Assembly (NCBI RefSeq): GCF_004210375.1
Contig: NC_134830.1
Span: 3,596,001 to 3,660,000, forward strand
From: Tachypleus tridentatus
Lineage: Eukaryota > Arthropoda > Merostomata > Xiphosura > Limulidae
Direction: 5' to 3'
Length of the DNA: 64,000 nt
In this document: one piece after another, positions 15,586 through 25,776 of the stretch
How the letters are laid out: the number at the start of each line of letters is the position of its first letter
Numbering within the stretch: the first letter of the stretch is position 1
Position numbers and translations under genes: made by a program
Notes under the pieces: generated by a model
What the model saw: the letters and a program-made list of their open reading frames with translations, nothing else
Told to the model about the DNA's origin: nothing
Database searches by the model: none

Positions 15586-15859
15586 AAGAAATTCTTTATC
15601 TGATTTTGTTTCTGCTATTTTATCCATTGTATAAACTATCGTGTTTTCTCAGGTGCTCTAATTATAAGTTTCATTTTAAATAAAAAAGATTGTCTAGCAA
15701 CTGTTGCTTCTGAAACTTCAACTTGTTCCATATCTTACTGTCAATGTTTTGTCTTCGAGACCAAAGTCGATTACAATAAGAGAAACCTTTTGTAAGTGCT
15801 GTAAAACTAACACGACATATCAATATGTCAATAGATAAAGACGTCATATAAACAATCTT

Positions 15860-16440
15860 AACAAGTACATAGTCTATTGTTTGTTCATGTAATTACTTAT
15901 CTATATAAATATAATAGCGCTGTCTGTTGTATGTCCATGTAACTTATCATAACAAATATAATAGTGTTGTGTATCCATGTAACTAATTATCTATATAAAT
16001 ATATTAGTACTGTCTATTGTATGTCCATGTAACAATCTATATGAATAGAATAGTACTGTCTGTTGTATTTCCATGTAACAATATATCTATATAAATATAA
16101 TAGTACTGTCTGTTGTGTGTCCTTGTAACTATTTATCTATAAAAACATAATAGTACTGTATATTATATGTCCATGTAACTATTTATTTTTATAAATATAA
16201 TAGTACTGTATATCGTATGTTCATGTAACTACACACATATATATATATATATACATATATAAATAGTTACATGGACATATAATATACAGTACTATTATGT
16301 TTTTATAGATAAATAGTTACAAGGACACACAACAGACAGTACTATTATATTTATATATATAAGTAAGTAGTTACATGGACATACGATATACAGTACTATT
16401 ATATCTCTGTATATTGTATATCCATGTAACTACTTTTATA
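15860..16440. repeat. Degenerate ~50-bp tandem array
   Basis: Irregular units carry AATATAATAGTACTGT, then TGTTGTATGTCCATGTAACT and a TATCTATATAA spacer, at spacings of about 38-53 bp. The array switches orientation at the AT-rich centre near 16240-16260 and is then cut at a TA dinucleotide by the Tc1-like element. One further unit follows that element at 18040-18090. Confidence 0.85.
16087..16357. repeat. Inverted repeat with ~97-bp arms
   Basis: The left arm (about 16087-16184) and right arm (about 16261-16357) are near-perfect reverse complements; for example CCTTGTAACTATTTATCTAT on the left answers ATAGATAAATAGTTACAAGG on the right. An (AT)n-rich loop separates them. The arms consist of array units, so this is an inversion within the tandem array, able to form a hairpin or cruciform. 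Confidence 0.85.
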
Positions 16441-16442
16441 TA

Positions 16443-18037
16443 CACTGGTGGCCAAAATCTTAAGGCCAATGAACATAACGAAAAAATATACATTTTGTGT
16501 TGTTAGACTAACAACCACTTATTTGAGTAGAGCTTAGAAACATGAAAATAAGAAAAGGGAAAATAAAAATAAAAAACTTTTTACTATTTAATAGGGAAAA
16601 TGTGAACACTATGAAATTAGCCTAAATACTAGCTGGTCAAAAGTTTAAGACCATACTGAAACCAAGCGTTAATTGGTAAACATTAAACGAAATTTAGTCA
16701 TTTGAGTTCAAGCATTAGCGTTGTCAACATCTCCCACTGACTTTTCCTGTGTTACATTGGGTAAAAACATGGCAAAGGCTAAAAAGTTGACATAGTTTGA
16801 ACGTGGCAGAATTGTCGAGCTGCAAAAGAAAGATTTCTCTCAACGTGCCATCGCTGGTGAGATTGGACGTAGTAGAACTGCTGTTGCAAATTTCTTAAAA
16901 GATCCTGAGGGATACGGAACGAGAATTTCAAGTGGTCGGCCCAAGAAAATTTCGCCGGCGTTAAACAGGAGGATTCGACGGGTTGTCCGGCAAGACACCA
17001 GTCGATCGTCGAACCAGATGAAGGCACTTACGGATGCAGAATGCAGCTAAAGAACAATAAGACGGCATCTACGAGAAAAAGGCTTTAAAAACCGTAAATG
17101 TCTTCAAAGGCCACGCCTCTTTCTACACCACGAAACAGCTCGGTTAAACTTTGCTGAGAAGCATCAAACATGGGACGTAGAAAAGTAGACAAAGGTCTTG
17201 ATCTCTGATGAGAAAAAATTTAACCTGGATGGTCCAGATGGCTTCAAACATTACTGGCACGATAAGGATATCTCACCGGAGACATTTTCTACACGACACA
17301 GTGGAGAAGGTTCCAGGTTCCATCATGATCTGGGGTGCTTTCTCCTTCCATGGAACAATGGAGCTTCAGGTTATACAGGGGCGTCAAACAACGGCTGGTT
17401 ATATTGGCATGTTGGAGAGAGCATCCTTATTGACTGAAAGCCCTCGCTTGTGTGGAAATGACTGGATCTTTCAGCAGGACAACGCTGCAATCCACAATGC
17501 CCGCAGGACAAAGGACTTTTTTTATGGCAATTAACGTGATTCTTTTAGACCATTCAGCTTGTTCACCCGAACTGAACCCCACTGAAAATGTTTGGGGGTG
17601 GATGGCAAGGGACGTCTATAGAAATGAATGTCAATTCCAAATAGTGCACGATCTTCGTGAAGCCATCTTCACCACTTGGAACAACATTCCAGCCATCCTT
17701 CTACAATCGCTTATATCAACCATGCCAAAGCGAATGTTTAAAGTTATTCGCAATGACGGCCGTGCAACTCACTACTGAGACCTCTTGTTGGGCACTTCCT
17801 ACTCTGTTTATGACTTCTTTTTGGTATGGTCTTAAACTTTTGATCAGCTAGTATTTAGGCTAATTTCATAGTGTTCACATTTTCCCTTTTAAATGCTAAA
17901 AACGTTTTTTAGTTTTATTTTCCCTTTTCTTATTTTTATCTTTCAAAGTTCCACTCAAATAAGTGGTTGAATCTAACAGTGCAAAATGCATATTTTTTTC
18001 TTTATGTTTATTGGCCTTAATACTTTGGCCATCAGTA
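16443..18037 (+). mobile_element. Tc1-like DNA transposon, 1.6 kb, decayed
   Basis: The element is flanked by TA dinucleotides (16441-16442 and 18038-18039), the Tc1/mariner target duplication. The long terminal inverted repeats are about 210 bp: the left starts CACTGGTGGCCAAAATCTTA, and the right end reads back as a diverged copy (ACTGATGGCCAAAGTATTAA). Both arms also carry the inner blocks TTATTTGAGT, AATGTGAACACTATGAAATT and CTAGCTGGTCAAAAGTTTAA or close equivalents. It interrupts the ~50-bp array, which resumes on the right side. The transposase inside is broken, so the copy is not autonomous. Confidence 0.92.
16769..17778 (+). pseudogene. Tc1-like transposase pseudogene
   Basis: Reading from ATG at 16769 with frame changes gives the Tc1-family order. 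An N-terminal helix-turn-helix region (ERGRIVELQKKDFSQRAIAG, then EIGRSRTAVANFLKDP) is followed by a GRPKKISPALNRRIRR hook-like basic segment. The DDE catalytic core follows: first D in ISDEKKFNLDGPDG, second D in WIFQQDNAAIHNA, and an acidic third residue in the SPELNPTENVWGW motif. Disabling lesions include an early TAG after the first nine codons, a stop at about 17047-17050, a TAG near 17186, a frame change around 17270-17290, and further frame changes near 17435 and 17530. Family length is about 340 residues, which fits the span. The DDE residues are still readable, so decay is moderate. Confidence 0.9.
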
Positions 18038-18039
18038 TA

Positions 18040-18090
18040 TATATAAATATAACAGTACTGTATATTGTATGTCCATGTAACTACTTCGCA
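18040..18090. repeat. Right remnant of the ~50-bp array
   Basis: One unit (AATATAACAGTACTGTATAT, TGTATGTCCATGTAACTAC) matches the array left of 16440, showing that the Tc1-like element inserted into a pre-existing array. Confidence 0.85.
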
Positions 18091-19099
18091 GGGTGTGGAC
18101 GGATTTTCACTATAACTTGTATGGATGTTTGTTGAACATACATACACATTTCTCGATTGTCATGAGCTTTTGTTTAAAGTTACAAATAAGGAAAGCAAGT
18201 TTTCATGTTGTAAGATAACTTTTCCTTAATCGTGAATTTACAGGGGTCAGATACTCAGCTATTATATAATAAATTACAGGAATACGAATAATTATTATCT
18301 GACAAGGGCTGTTCCAAGTACCTTATATTTTAATTTTTGTTTGTGTAACAAACAGGTGGTAGAGTATTATGAAGTTTCATAAGATAATTCATAAAAATCA
18401 TGTTTCCGTCATAGGGAATAATATTTTCCTGGTTGAATGGAACTTTGTTTTCAGAGATACGTCAAAGAACTAACACGCGCCATCTTTGTACGTAGAGTGG
18501 AACTAAATTCAAAAAGTAGGAAGGTTTCGTCAGCACGTAACTGGTAAATTAGAAATTTGTGATCTTATAGTAAGTTAAATACAATTAATATCATGTTCAA
18601 CAAAAGTAAGAAGGAAAATAGAACTACCTGGAATCCAAAGTTTTCAACACACTGCAGGAAATGCAGCCCTTTGTTTGTATGTTATATAAAAACGAAACAG
18701 AAAAAATTAAAAAACACGAGAATTTATTTGTGTGAAAAGTAAAATTAAAACACGAAATTTCATTTAAGTTAAAAATTAAAAACAAAACGGATTTTTTGAA
18801 AAGTTAGGAAAACACGAAATCTTAACCGTTGAGTACACGAATGAAAGTTTTAGAAATCGTTAGTAAATCAGTCAGATTGTGCATATATCATAGTATGATG
18901 AATATTTTCTTGTAGAGGATTTTGTAAGCAGTTTCGTTTCATCAATAACAACGAACAAACTTGCAAAACGTATTCTAGTTGCGACACCTTTCGGAAAAGT
19001 CATTATGTTCAATTATATTATCAACTATACATCGCTTATAATAAATATAATATGTCTACTTGTCCTTTGTAATTTATTTACCATACGATTGATTGTTAA
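18091..19099. other. Intergenic, no gene seen
   Basis: About 1 kb of AT-rich sequence with several short runs of AAAATTAAAA type. No supported coding block or repeat family was recognised. Confidence 0.5.
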
Positions 19100-19332
19100 T
19101 TTGTTTTTTAATTTTGCGCAAAGCTACGCGAGGTCTATATGTATTAACCTACGTATTAGACTAGAGAGAGTGCAGATAGTTATCATCACCCACCGCCAAC
19201 TCTTGGGCTACTCTTTTGCCAACAAAAATTGACTGTAACATTATAACACTCCTCCGACTGATAGGGCGAGCATGTTTGGTACAATAGGAATCCGAACCCG
19301 CGACCGTCGTATTACGAGTCAACGATTCAGGG
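19100..19332 (-). mobile_element. tRNA-derived SINE (family 1), old, antisense
   Basis: Reverse-complement match to the intact SINE at 25489-25763. In plus-strand order it shows GCGCAAAGCTACGCGAGG, CACCCACCGCCAACTCTTGG, GGGCGAGCATGTTTGG and GAACCCGCGACCGTCGTATT, the last being the tRNA-like box B end. It is diverged throughout, and the 5' head beyond box B is poorly preserved. Confidence 0.85.
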
Positions 19333-19998
19333 TTTGATTGTTACCGATCAAAACTATGGTTTCACAATGTGTCACTTCTTTTGTTCTAAATAAGTTGTTT
19401 TATACAAGCACTAATTTTCCTTGCGGCCAGTTCAGAGAATGTATATTGTAAAATAATTTATAACTGAAATCAAATCAAAATATACACAAACTCATTGCGA
19501 CTGCTAGGCCGAGTTTCTTGGTGTCTTCACGCATTTCGATTTTTACATATTTCGATCTATTTGTAAACAACCCGTACTGTCTTGGAGGTTTTATTGACAA
19601 CAGTATGACGTACATTTTACAGATCTATTAAAGAATGAACATAATCAGTTAAATAAATATATATTAGACTTCTATCATTCCGACTTCCTACACTAACTAA
19701 ATCCATTGTTTATTATACCTAAAACAACTAAACTTTATAGTTTTTATATGACATAACGTTTATCAATTTTCATGGTTTTACACGGAACGAACTTGATAGT
19801 GTACAATAGATATAATTAATTGCATACCGAACATAATCAATTACATTAACTCAAGTGATTCTGAAACGTCATTTGTTCTCTTGTACTTCAAATTAGTCCT
19901 TCACCAAACAGTTTAGTTTGAAACTACTACAGTTAATGAGCTAATTCTGGATTTGTTTGGCAGTTCTTAGAACCAACTAATAATGCTTCCTCAGCTGA
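19333..19998. other. Intergenic, no gene seen
   Basis: AT-rich, no open frame of note and no repeat recognised. Confidence 0.5.
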
Positions 19999-20264
19999 GG
20001 CCTGGTATGGCCAAGCGCGTAAGGCGTGCGACTCGTAATCCGAGGGTTCGCGCCCGCGTCGCGCTAAACATGCTCGCCCTCCCAGGCGTGGGGGTGCTAT
20101 AATGTGACGGTCAATCCCACTTTTCGTTGGTAAAAGAATAGCCCAAGAGTTGGCGGTGGGTGGTGATGATTAGCTGCCTTCCCTCTAGTCTTACACTACT
20201 AAATTAGGGACGGCTAGCACAGATAGCCCTCGAGTAGCTTTGTGCGAAATTCAAACAAACAAAC
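19999..20264 (+). mobile_element. tRNA-derived SINE (family 1)
   Basis: The head GGCCTGGTATGGCCAAGCGC carries a box A-like motif, and CCGAGGGTTCGCGCCCGCG a shortened box B. The anticodon-loop-like stretch is CTCGTAA. The conserved body follows (AAGAGTTGGCGGTGGGTGG, TAGTCTTACACTACTAAATT, GATAGCCCTCGAGTAGC), ending in a (CAAA)n tail. Internal Pol III promoter boxes and the simple tail fit a SINE mobilised by a LINE. A small deletion in box B separates it from the other copies. Confidence 0.93.
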
Positions 20265-21383
20265 CTACTTTGTCCTTTGTATCATCCAATATTTTAAAGC
20301 TAACAACGTCGTCTCAGACATAAATTAATACAACGAGGTGCAAACGAAATTAATGTTTATAAAACGAAGTTGGTTAAATTGTCTAAATAAATAAAATCTT
20401 TCACAAAAAATAAACAGCAAAACGTTTTTTTTGGAAATCTTACGAGGGACGGGGTTCAGCAATAGAGTTTGTATCTGGCGACCCAGGTTTTAATCTGTGC
20501 AGTATCATAAAATATTACCCGCTATTTAAGCTGTAGGTGGATTATAAGTGGTTGTTAAATTTCGTACAAATCTGTTTTCGATTCCAACATAAACTTATCC
20601 TTCCTAATTTAGAGGTGATGAACGAGTGTCTCTGTTTTTTTTTACAGCAAAGTCACATCAGCCTTTCTGTTGTCAATCAACTCCTGATTTTAACGTTGTA
20701 TATCCGAAGAATTACTGATGTCCCACTGGGGAACAACTAGAAGCGATGTAGTTATTTAAAAAGAAAAAACAACTGAGGAAAGCAATAACCCCCGTTACAC
20801 AGCGAATGTTCCTCAATCTGTTTTGGTGAATGAAAAACATGATTGGCTTCAACTTATTACGTCACAGCACAATTTACCAAACACCTATGTAACTTCGTCT
20901 GATTTGTCTGCTTTCTTTACGTCATGATTAATGGTAATCGATAAGGGTATAACAGGTAGGAAATAATCTATACGAACACTGCATCCATAGTTTTCTCTGT
21001 AACGTTTATAAGACTATGTTACATTTCTGATGTTCCTTATTTCTATTTAATAATAAAGTGTTTCAAGTGAAAAACGACCACAGAAAACATCCGACATCAG
21101 TAGGCAGAATAGCTAATTACTGAATAATACCAATCAGGAAGCAACACAAGAAAGACACCATAACTGTCAGAGTTCAGTGGCTGTCTGTTCATCTATGATG
21201 AACTGAAAGAAGTTGATGGTAAGGGTTATGTTTAACTATAACAGAAGACTGGGGTTCAAACCTGGGTTTAGATTATTTGTGCTTGATTATGTGTGTTTTT
21301 TATACTGTTTCATTGTTTTCACTGTTAACTTTTACTGTTCTTCTTTTTTATTTAACTATTTAAACCTATTTTTTACTGTGTAG
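20265..21383. other. Intergenic, no gene seen
   Basis: About 1.1 kb of AT-rich sequence. Short frames occur (for example near 20537-20740) but lack homology, codon bias or splice context. Confidence 0.5.
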
Positions 21384-22950
21384 CTGTTTAATTGGACAAG
21401 TCTATTGCTTTATTATGTATTAGTTTAATTCAACAGGTACATAGTTTTACTAGGTATTAGTTTAATTGTTCAAGTCTATTGTTTTACTAGGTATTAGTGT
21501 AATTGTTCAAGTCTATTGTTTTACTAGGTATTAGTTTAATTGTTCGAGTCTATTGTTTTATTATGCACCAGTTTAATTGTTCAAGTCTATTGTTCTGCTA
21601 TGTGCTAGTTCAATTGTTCAAGTCAATGGCTCTACTGTGTATTGGTTTAACTGCTCGAATCTATTGTTTTATTATGTACTAGATTAATTGTTCAAGTCTA
21701 TTGTTTTATTATGTACTATTTTAATTGTTCAAGTCTATTGTTTTATTATGTATTAGTTTAATTGTTCAAGTCTATTGTTTTACCATGAGTTTAGTTTAAT
21801 TGTTCAAGTCTATTGTTTTACCATGAGTTTAGTTTAATTGTTCAAGTCTATTGTTTTACCATGAGTTTAGTTTAATTGTTCAAGTCTATTGTTTTACCAT
21901 GAGTTTAGTTTAATTGTTCAAGTCTATTGTTTTACCATGTGTTTAGTTTAATTGTTCAAGTCTATTGTTTTACCATGTGTTTAGTTTAATTGTTCAAGTC
22001 TATTGTTTTACCATGTGTTTAGTTTAATTGTTCAAGTCTATTGTTTTACCATGTGTTTAGTTTAATTGTTCAAGTCTATTGTTTTATTATGTATTAGTTT
22101 AATTGTTCAAGTCTATTGTTTTACCATGAGTTTAGTTTAATTGTTCAAGTCTATTGTTTTACCATGAGTTTAGTTTAATTGTTCAAGTCTATTGTTTTAC
22201 CATGAGTTTAGTTTAATTGTTCAAGTCTATTGTTTTACCATGAGTTTAGTTTAATTGTTCAAGTCTATTGTTTTACCATGTGTTTAGTTTAATTGTTCAA
22301 GTCTATTGTTTTACCATGTGTTTAGTTTAATTGTTCAAGTCTATTGTTTTACCATGTGTTTAGTTTAATTGTTCAAGTCTATTGTTTTACCATGTGTTTA
22401 GTTTAATTGTTCAAGTCTATTGTTTTACCATGTGTTTAGTTTAATTGTTCAAGTCTATTGTTTACCATGTGTTTAGTTTAATTGTTCAAGTCTATTGTTT
22501 ACCATGTGTTTAGTTTAATTGTTCAAGTCTATTGTTTTACCGTGTGTTAGTTTAATTGTTCAAGTCTATTGTTTTACCGTGTGTTAGTTTAATTGTTCAA
22601 GTCTATTGTTTTACCGTGTGTTAGTTTAATTGTTCAAGTCTATTGTTTTACCATGTGTTTGTTTAACCATTCAACTTTGTGGTTTTCCGATGTATTTAGT
22701 GATGTCGAGAAAACCCACTTGTAGAGACATATATAGAGAAGAGCGAACAACGTTTCGACCTTCTATGTAAAATATTTTCTCAACCCAAACGAGCCTTTTT
22801 TGCATATATATTCCGATGTATTTGTTTAAGTCTATTGTGTTACTATATGTTAGCTTAATTGTTCAAATCTATTGTTTTCCGATGTATTAGTTTTATTGTT
22901 CAAGTCTGTCGTTTTACTATGTATTAGTTTTATTGTTCAAGTCTATTGTT
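21384..22950. repeat. 38-bp tandem array, about 37 units
   Basis: The unit is TTTAGTTTAATTGTTCAAGT followed by CTATTGTTTTACCATGWG. Left and right edges are degenerate and the middle is homogeneous, as expected for unequal exchange. A block of four ATGAG-type then several ATGTG-type units occurs twice (about 21780-22080 and 22110-22440), a higher-order duplication. A fold-back element interrupts the array at 22698-22810. Confidence 0.95.
22698..22810. mobile_element. Fold-back element, 113 bp, with 13-bp TSD
   Basis: Begins AGTGATGTCGAGAAAACCCA, contains GAGCGAACAACGTTTCGACC and CTCAACCCAAACGAGCC, and ends TTTTTTGCATATATA. It is flanked by perfect 13-bp direct repeats TTCCGATGTATTT at 22685-22697 and 22811-22823. 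It belongs to the same family as 44334-44435 and 61808-61963. No coding capacity. Confidence 0.88.
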
Positions 22951-23408
22951 TATGTGTGTTCATGTCGCTAATATTTTTTCTTGAAGGCTAGACATAATGT
23001 GTTACCTTCAGTTATGGGAATCTTATAAAGCAACCATAAATGTATGTTATTTTGTATTTGTTTCTTCTAACATAAGAAAAGAAATGAAAGAAACAATTGC
23101 AAATGTTATATTAAAGGTGTACTAAAATCTGGATAACGTTTCTATAATTTACATAATACCATAAAATACTATATGTTAGTGTTTCTTTATGACGTAGTAG
23201 TTTCTTGTGACACCCTTAACGTTAATAGTTTCAGAACTATATGCTTTAACTTCCAGTCTTGTTTCGTATATCTTCCACATTTCTATTAAGCTTTTGTTTA
23301 TTCATTGTAAGAACACTTGAATATTGCCTAATTACGTACTTTTACTCAAAAAAGGAAACGTTCAAAGACAGTGAATAACTTTGACGAGAAACCAACTTGA
23401 ACTAAAAA
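22951..23408. other. Intergenic, no gene seen
   Basis: AT-rich sequence between two minisatellites with nothing recognisable. Confidence 0.5.
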
Positions 23409-23410
23409 TG

Positions 23411-23645
23411 TTTTCTCAAGACAGCTGGTATGGTTTGGTTTTCTCAAGACAGCTGGTATGGTTTGGTTTTCTCAAGACAGCTGGTATGGTTTGGTTTTCT
23501 CAAGACAGCTGGTATAGTTTGGTTTTCTCAAGACAGCTGGTATGGTTTGGTTTTCTCAAGACAGCTGGTATAGTTTGGTTTTCTCAAGACAGCTGGTATG
23601 ATGTGGTTTTCTCAAGACAGCTGGTATGATATGGTTTTCTCAAGA
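23411..23645. repeat. 28-bp tandem array, about 8-9 units
   Basis: The unit is TTTTCTCAAGACAGCTGGTA plus TGGTTTGG, with TATAG and TATGAT variants. The 82-codon frame across it simply reads the repeat and is not a gene. Confidence 0.95.
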
Positions 23646-23662
23646 TGGCTATTAACACTTGA

Positions 23663-24154
23663 CTTAAAATAAAGTACAGAACAACGTTTGTACCTTTTTA
23701 GGTTATCTTCAGGTTAACAAAGAGGGTTTGTAACTGACAGTTGTTGGGTACATGTCTCCGGGACGATAGTATAAATAGGTACGAGATTGTAGGGGGCGTT
23801 TCAGTTAAATGTTAGATATTATAATACAGGTAGAAAGGTGGTCCTTGCGAAGGTGTTTTTGAAAACTGTAAATCAAATGAACACAACATAACAATAGTAA
23901 ACACTAACATACTAAGTAAGGGAAACAAATATAAACAAACATTTATACAAGAACTCAAACCAAAATTGAACCAACACAAAGAATATCTATATACCTATAA
24001 TAATTAATGCATGACATCTAAACAGAAGCGCCACCTATAATGTCGTACCTGTTTACACTCTCGTTCCTGAGGCATCGGCCAATTACAAACTTTGTTAACT
24101 TGATGATGGCCTAGTTAGGTCTAAACGTTGTTCTGTACTGTATTTTAGTTTAAG
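23663..24154. mobile_element. Inverted-repeat (MITE-like) element, ~490 bp
   Basis: The left end CTTAAAATAAAGTACAGAAC then AACGTTTGTACC is mirrored by the right end GGTCTAAACGTTGTTCTGTA then CTGTATTTTAGTTTAAG. The inverted homology continues inward: GTTAAC...GTTTGTAACTG on the left against AATTACAAAC...GTTAAC on the right, and GATAGTATAAATAGGTACGA against TCGTACCTGTTTACACTCTC. Arms are about 160-180 bp around a core at roughly 23841-23994. No transposase and no convincing target duplication. It shares the GAACAACGTTT...ACCT word with the fold-back family. Confidence 0.75.
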
Positions 24155-24430
24155 TTTCATACCAACCATTTTAAGAATGCTATGTTAGGTATTTTTATAT
24201 ATTCTTGCCCATTCTTCTGTCAGCTTTAAGATAGTATTTCAATCATCTATTATCACTCAGCAGAGCTCGTTTTATGTGTCGCATAAATTATATTGAAAAT
24301 ACGATTTATAAATACATGTATATATATTAATTTTAAATTGATTTTTGTCATTATCTATAACTTCTTGTACTTAAAAAAACTATTTATTAAAATGTGTGAA
24401 ATGTTCTGAACAGAAAGTTTCTGTTTGGTT

Positions 24431-24673
24431 ATGCAACAACACTTACAATACTGTTTATGGAACTCAAGTGCCAGTGTTTTCGTATTAGTTTTGATTTATT
24501 TCGTCTTCCACAGTGTATCCACGATGTATTTTAATGCGCAGTCCTCGACTGTCGTGCCTATTGCATCCGAAAAACTGAGAAAAGACATCGAAAAATTGTT
24601 TGATGATGCTCGAAAGGAAAATCAAAACCGAGGCGCCAAGAGACAAGAGTTCAACATTGCTGTTGAAAACAGA
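24431..24673 (+). CDS. Putative first exon of an unrecognised secreted or membrane protein
   Basis: An open frame from ATG 24431 runs 81 codons to a good splice donor (AGA|GTGAGT at 24674). The first ~20 residues are polar, followed by the hydrophobic stretch ASVFVLVLIYFVFHSVSTM, typical of a signal peptide or signal anchor. A charged, helix-prone segment follows (SEKLRKDIEKLFDDARKE) and then a basic pair in GAKRQEF. Base composition in the frame is less AT-rich than the surroundings. I do not recognise the family and cannot find a matching downstream exon in the window. The frame stays open 20 codons past the donor, so an intronless 102-residue product is the alternative. A chance frame cannot be excluded. 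Confidence 0.35.
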
Positions 24674-25247
24674 GTGAGTAACCAGAGTGTTTGTAAACCT
24701 TTCAGAACATGGTTGATTTTGTGTAGTACATAAGAGATCGCATACCACAAGTAAACTTACCCTAGTTTAATTATTCCTATACTTGTTACAGAAAGTAGTA
24801 ATTTCAAACCATCTTAAGGTTTATTGTCATCTTTATTTCAGGTTAATATCAAATTAAAATACTGAAAAATAACTTTATAAATATATGTGATTAGAAATCT
24901 TGTTTTTTTATATAATTAGTAAATATTGATATTGGTAAACTTGAGACTTATAATTTAAATGTCTAAATTGGGCACAGCACAATGAACCTACTGTGCAACT
25001 TTCCACTTAAAAGAAGTAAACAGCCCAACAAAACAAGTTTAGTTTGACTTACTAATTAGTCAACATATTGACTTTATATGTTTTATTGATAATTTATTGT
25101 TTCTACTTTCTTAAACTGAATATTAAGTAAATTTCTAAATGTTAATTACTTCTCAGACCTTGTTCACTCGGAATATCCATAAAAATAATTATATGTCAAA
25201 TTTATACGTTAATTGTATATATAAAAATAATAGCTTGTTTTGTTTCT
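24674..25247. other. Intergenic or intronic, nothing recognised
   Basis: AT-rich; if the preceding exon is real this would be its intron. No acceptor-plus-frame block stands out. Confidence 0.4.
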
Positions 25248-25450
25248 TTGTTTTTTGAATTTCACGCAAAGCTACACGAGGGCTATCTGCGCTAGCCGGC
25301 CCTATTTTAGCAGTGTAGAACTAGAGAGAAAGCAGCTAGTCATCACCACCCACCGCCAACTCTTGGGCTTCTCTTTCACCAACAAACAGTTGGATTTACC
25401 ATACATTATAACGCCCCCACGGCTGAAAGAGCGAGCATGTTTGATGCGAC
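25248..25450 (-). mobile_element. tRNA-derived SINE (family 1), antisense, head missing
   Basis: Reverse complement of the SINE body, in plus-strand order: CACGCAAAGCTACACGAGGG, CACCACCCACCGCCAACTCT, CATTATAACGCCCCCACGGC and GAGCGAGCATGTTTGATGCG. It stops before the tRNA-like head (a 5' truncation of the element). It lies 38 bp from the sense copy at 25489. Confidence 0.9.
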
Positions 25451-25488
25451 GGAGAAAAATAATAGTGCATGAAATGATACGCAACAAG

Positions 25489-25763
25489 GCCCTGCATGGC
25501 CTAGCGCGTAAGGCGTGCGACTCGTAATCCGAGGGTCGCGGGTTCGCGCCCGCGTCACGCTAAACATGCTCGCCCTCCCAGCCGTGAGGATGTATAATGT
25601 GACGGTCAATCCCCCTATTCGTTGGTAAAAGAGTAGCCCAAGAGTTGGCGGTGGGTGGTGATGACTAGCTGCCTTCCCTCTAGTCTTACACTGCTAAATT
25701 AGGGACGGCTAGCACAGATAGCCCTCGAGTAGCTTTGTGCGAAATTCCCAAACAAACAAAAAA
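25489..25763 (+). mobile_element. tRNA-derived SINE (family 1), full length, with TSD
   Basis: The best complete copy in the window. The head GCCCTGCATGGCCTAGCGCG carries box A, GGTCGCGGGTTCGCGCCCGC is box B, and the anticodon-loop-like stretch is CTCGTAA. The body contains GAGTTGGCGGTGGGTGGTGA and GATAGCCCTCGAGTAGCTTT, and the tail is CCCAAACAAACAAAA. It is flanked by perfect 13-bp direct repeats GATACGCAACAAG at 25476-25488 and 25764-25776, the signature of target-primed insertion. The intact boxes and clean duplication suggest a fairly recent insertion. Confidence 0.95.
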
Positions 25764-25776
25764 GATACGCAACAAG

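Noticed and set aside
17896-18147. 83-codon minus-strand frame over the Tc1-like right end
   Set aside because: Spans the terminal inverted repeat and array remnant; lysine/tyrosine-rich from AT content.
25489-25560. tRNA-like head with boxes A and B, possible tRNA-Thr-like gene
   Set aside because: It is the 5' part of a SINE with body, tail and target duplication, and occurs in several copies; the cloverleaf is imperfect.
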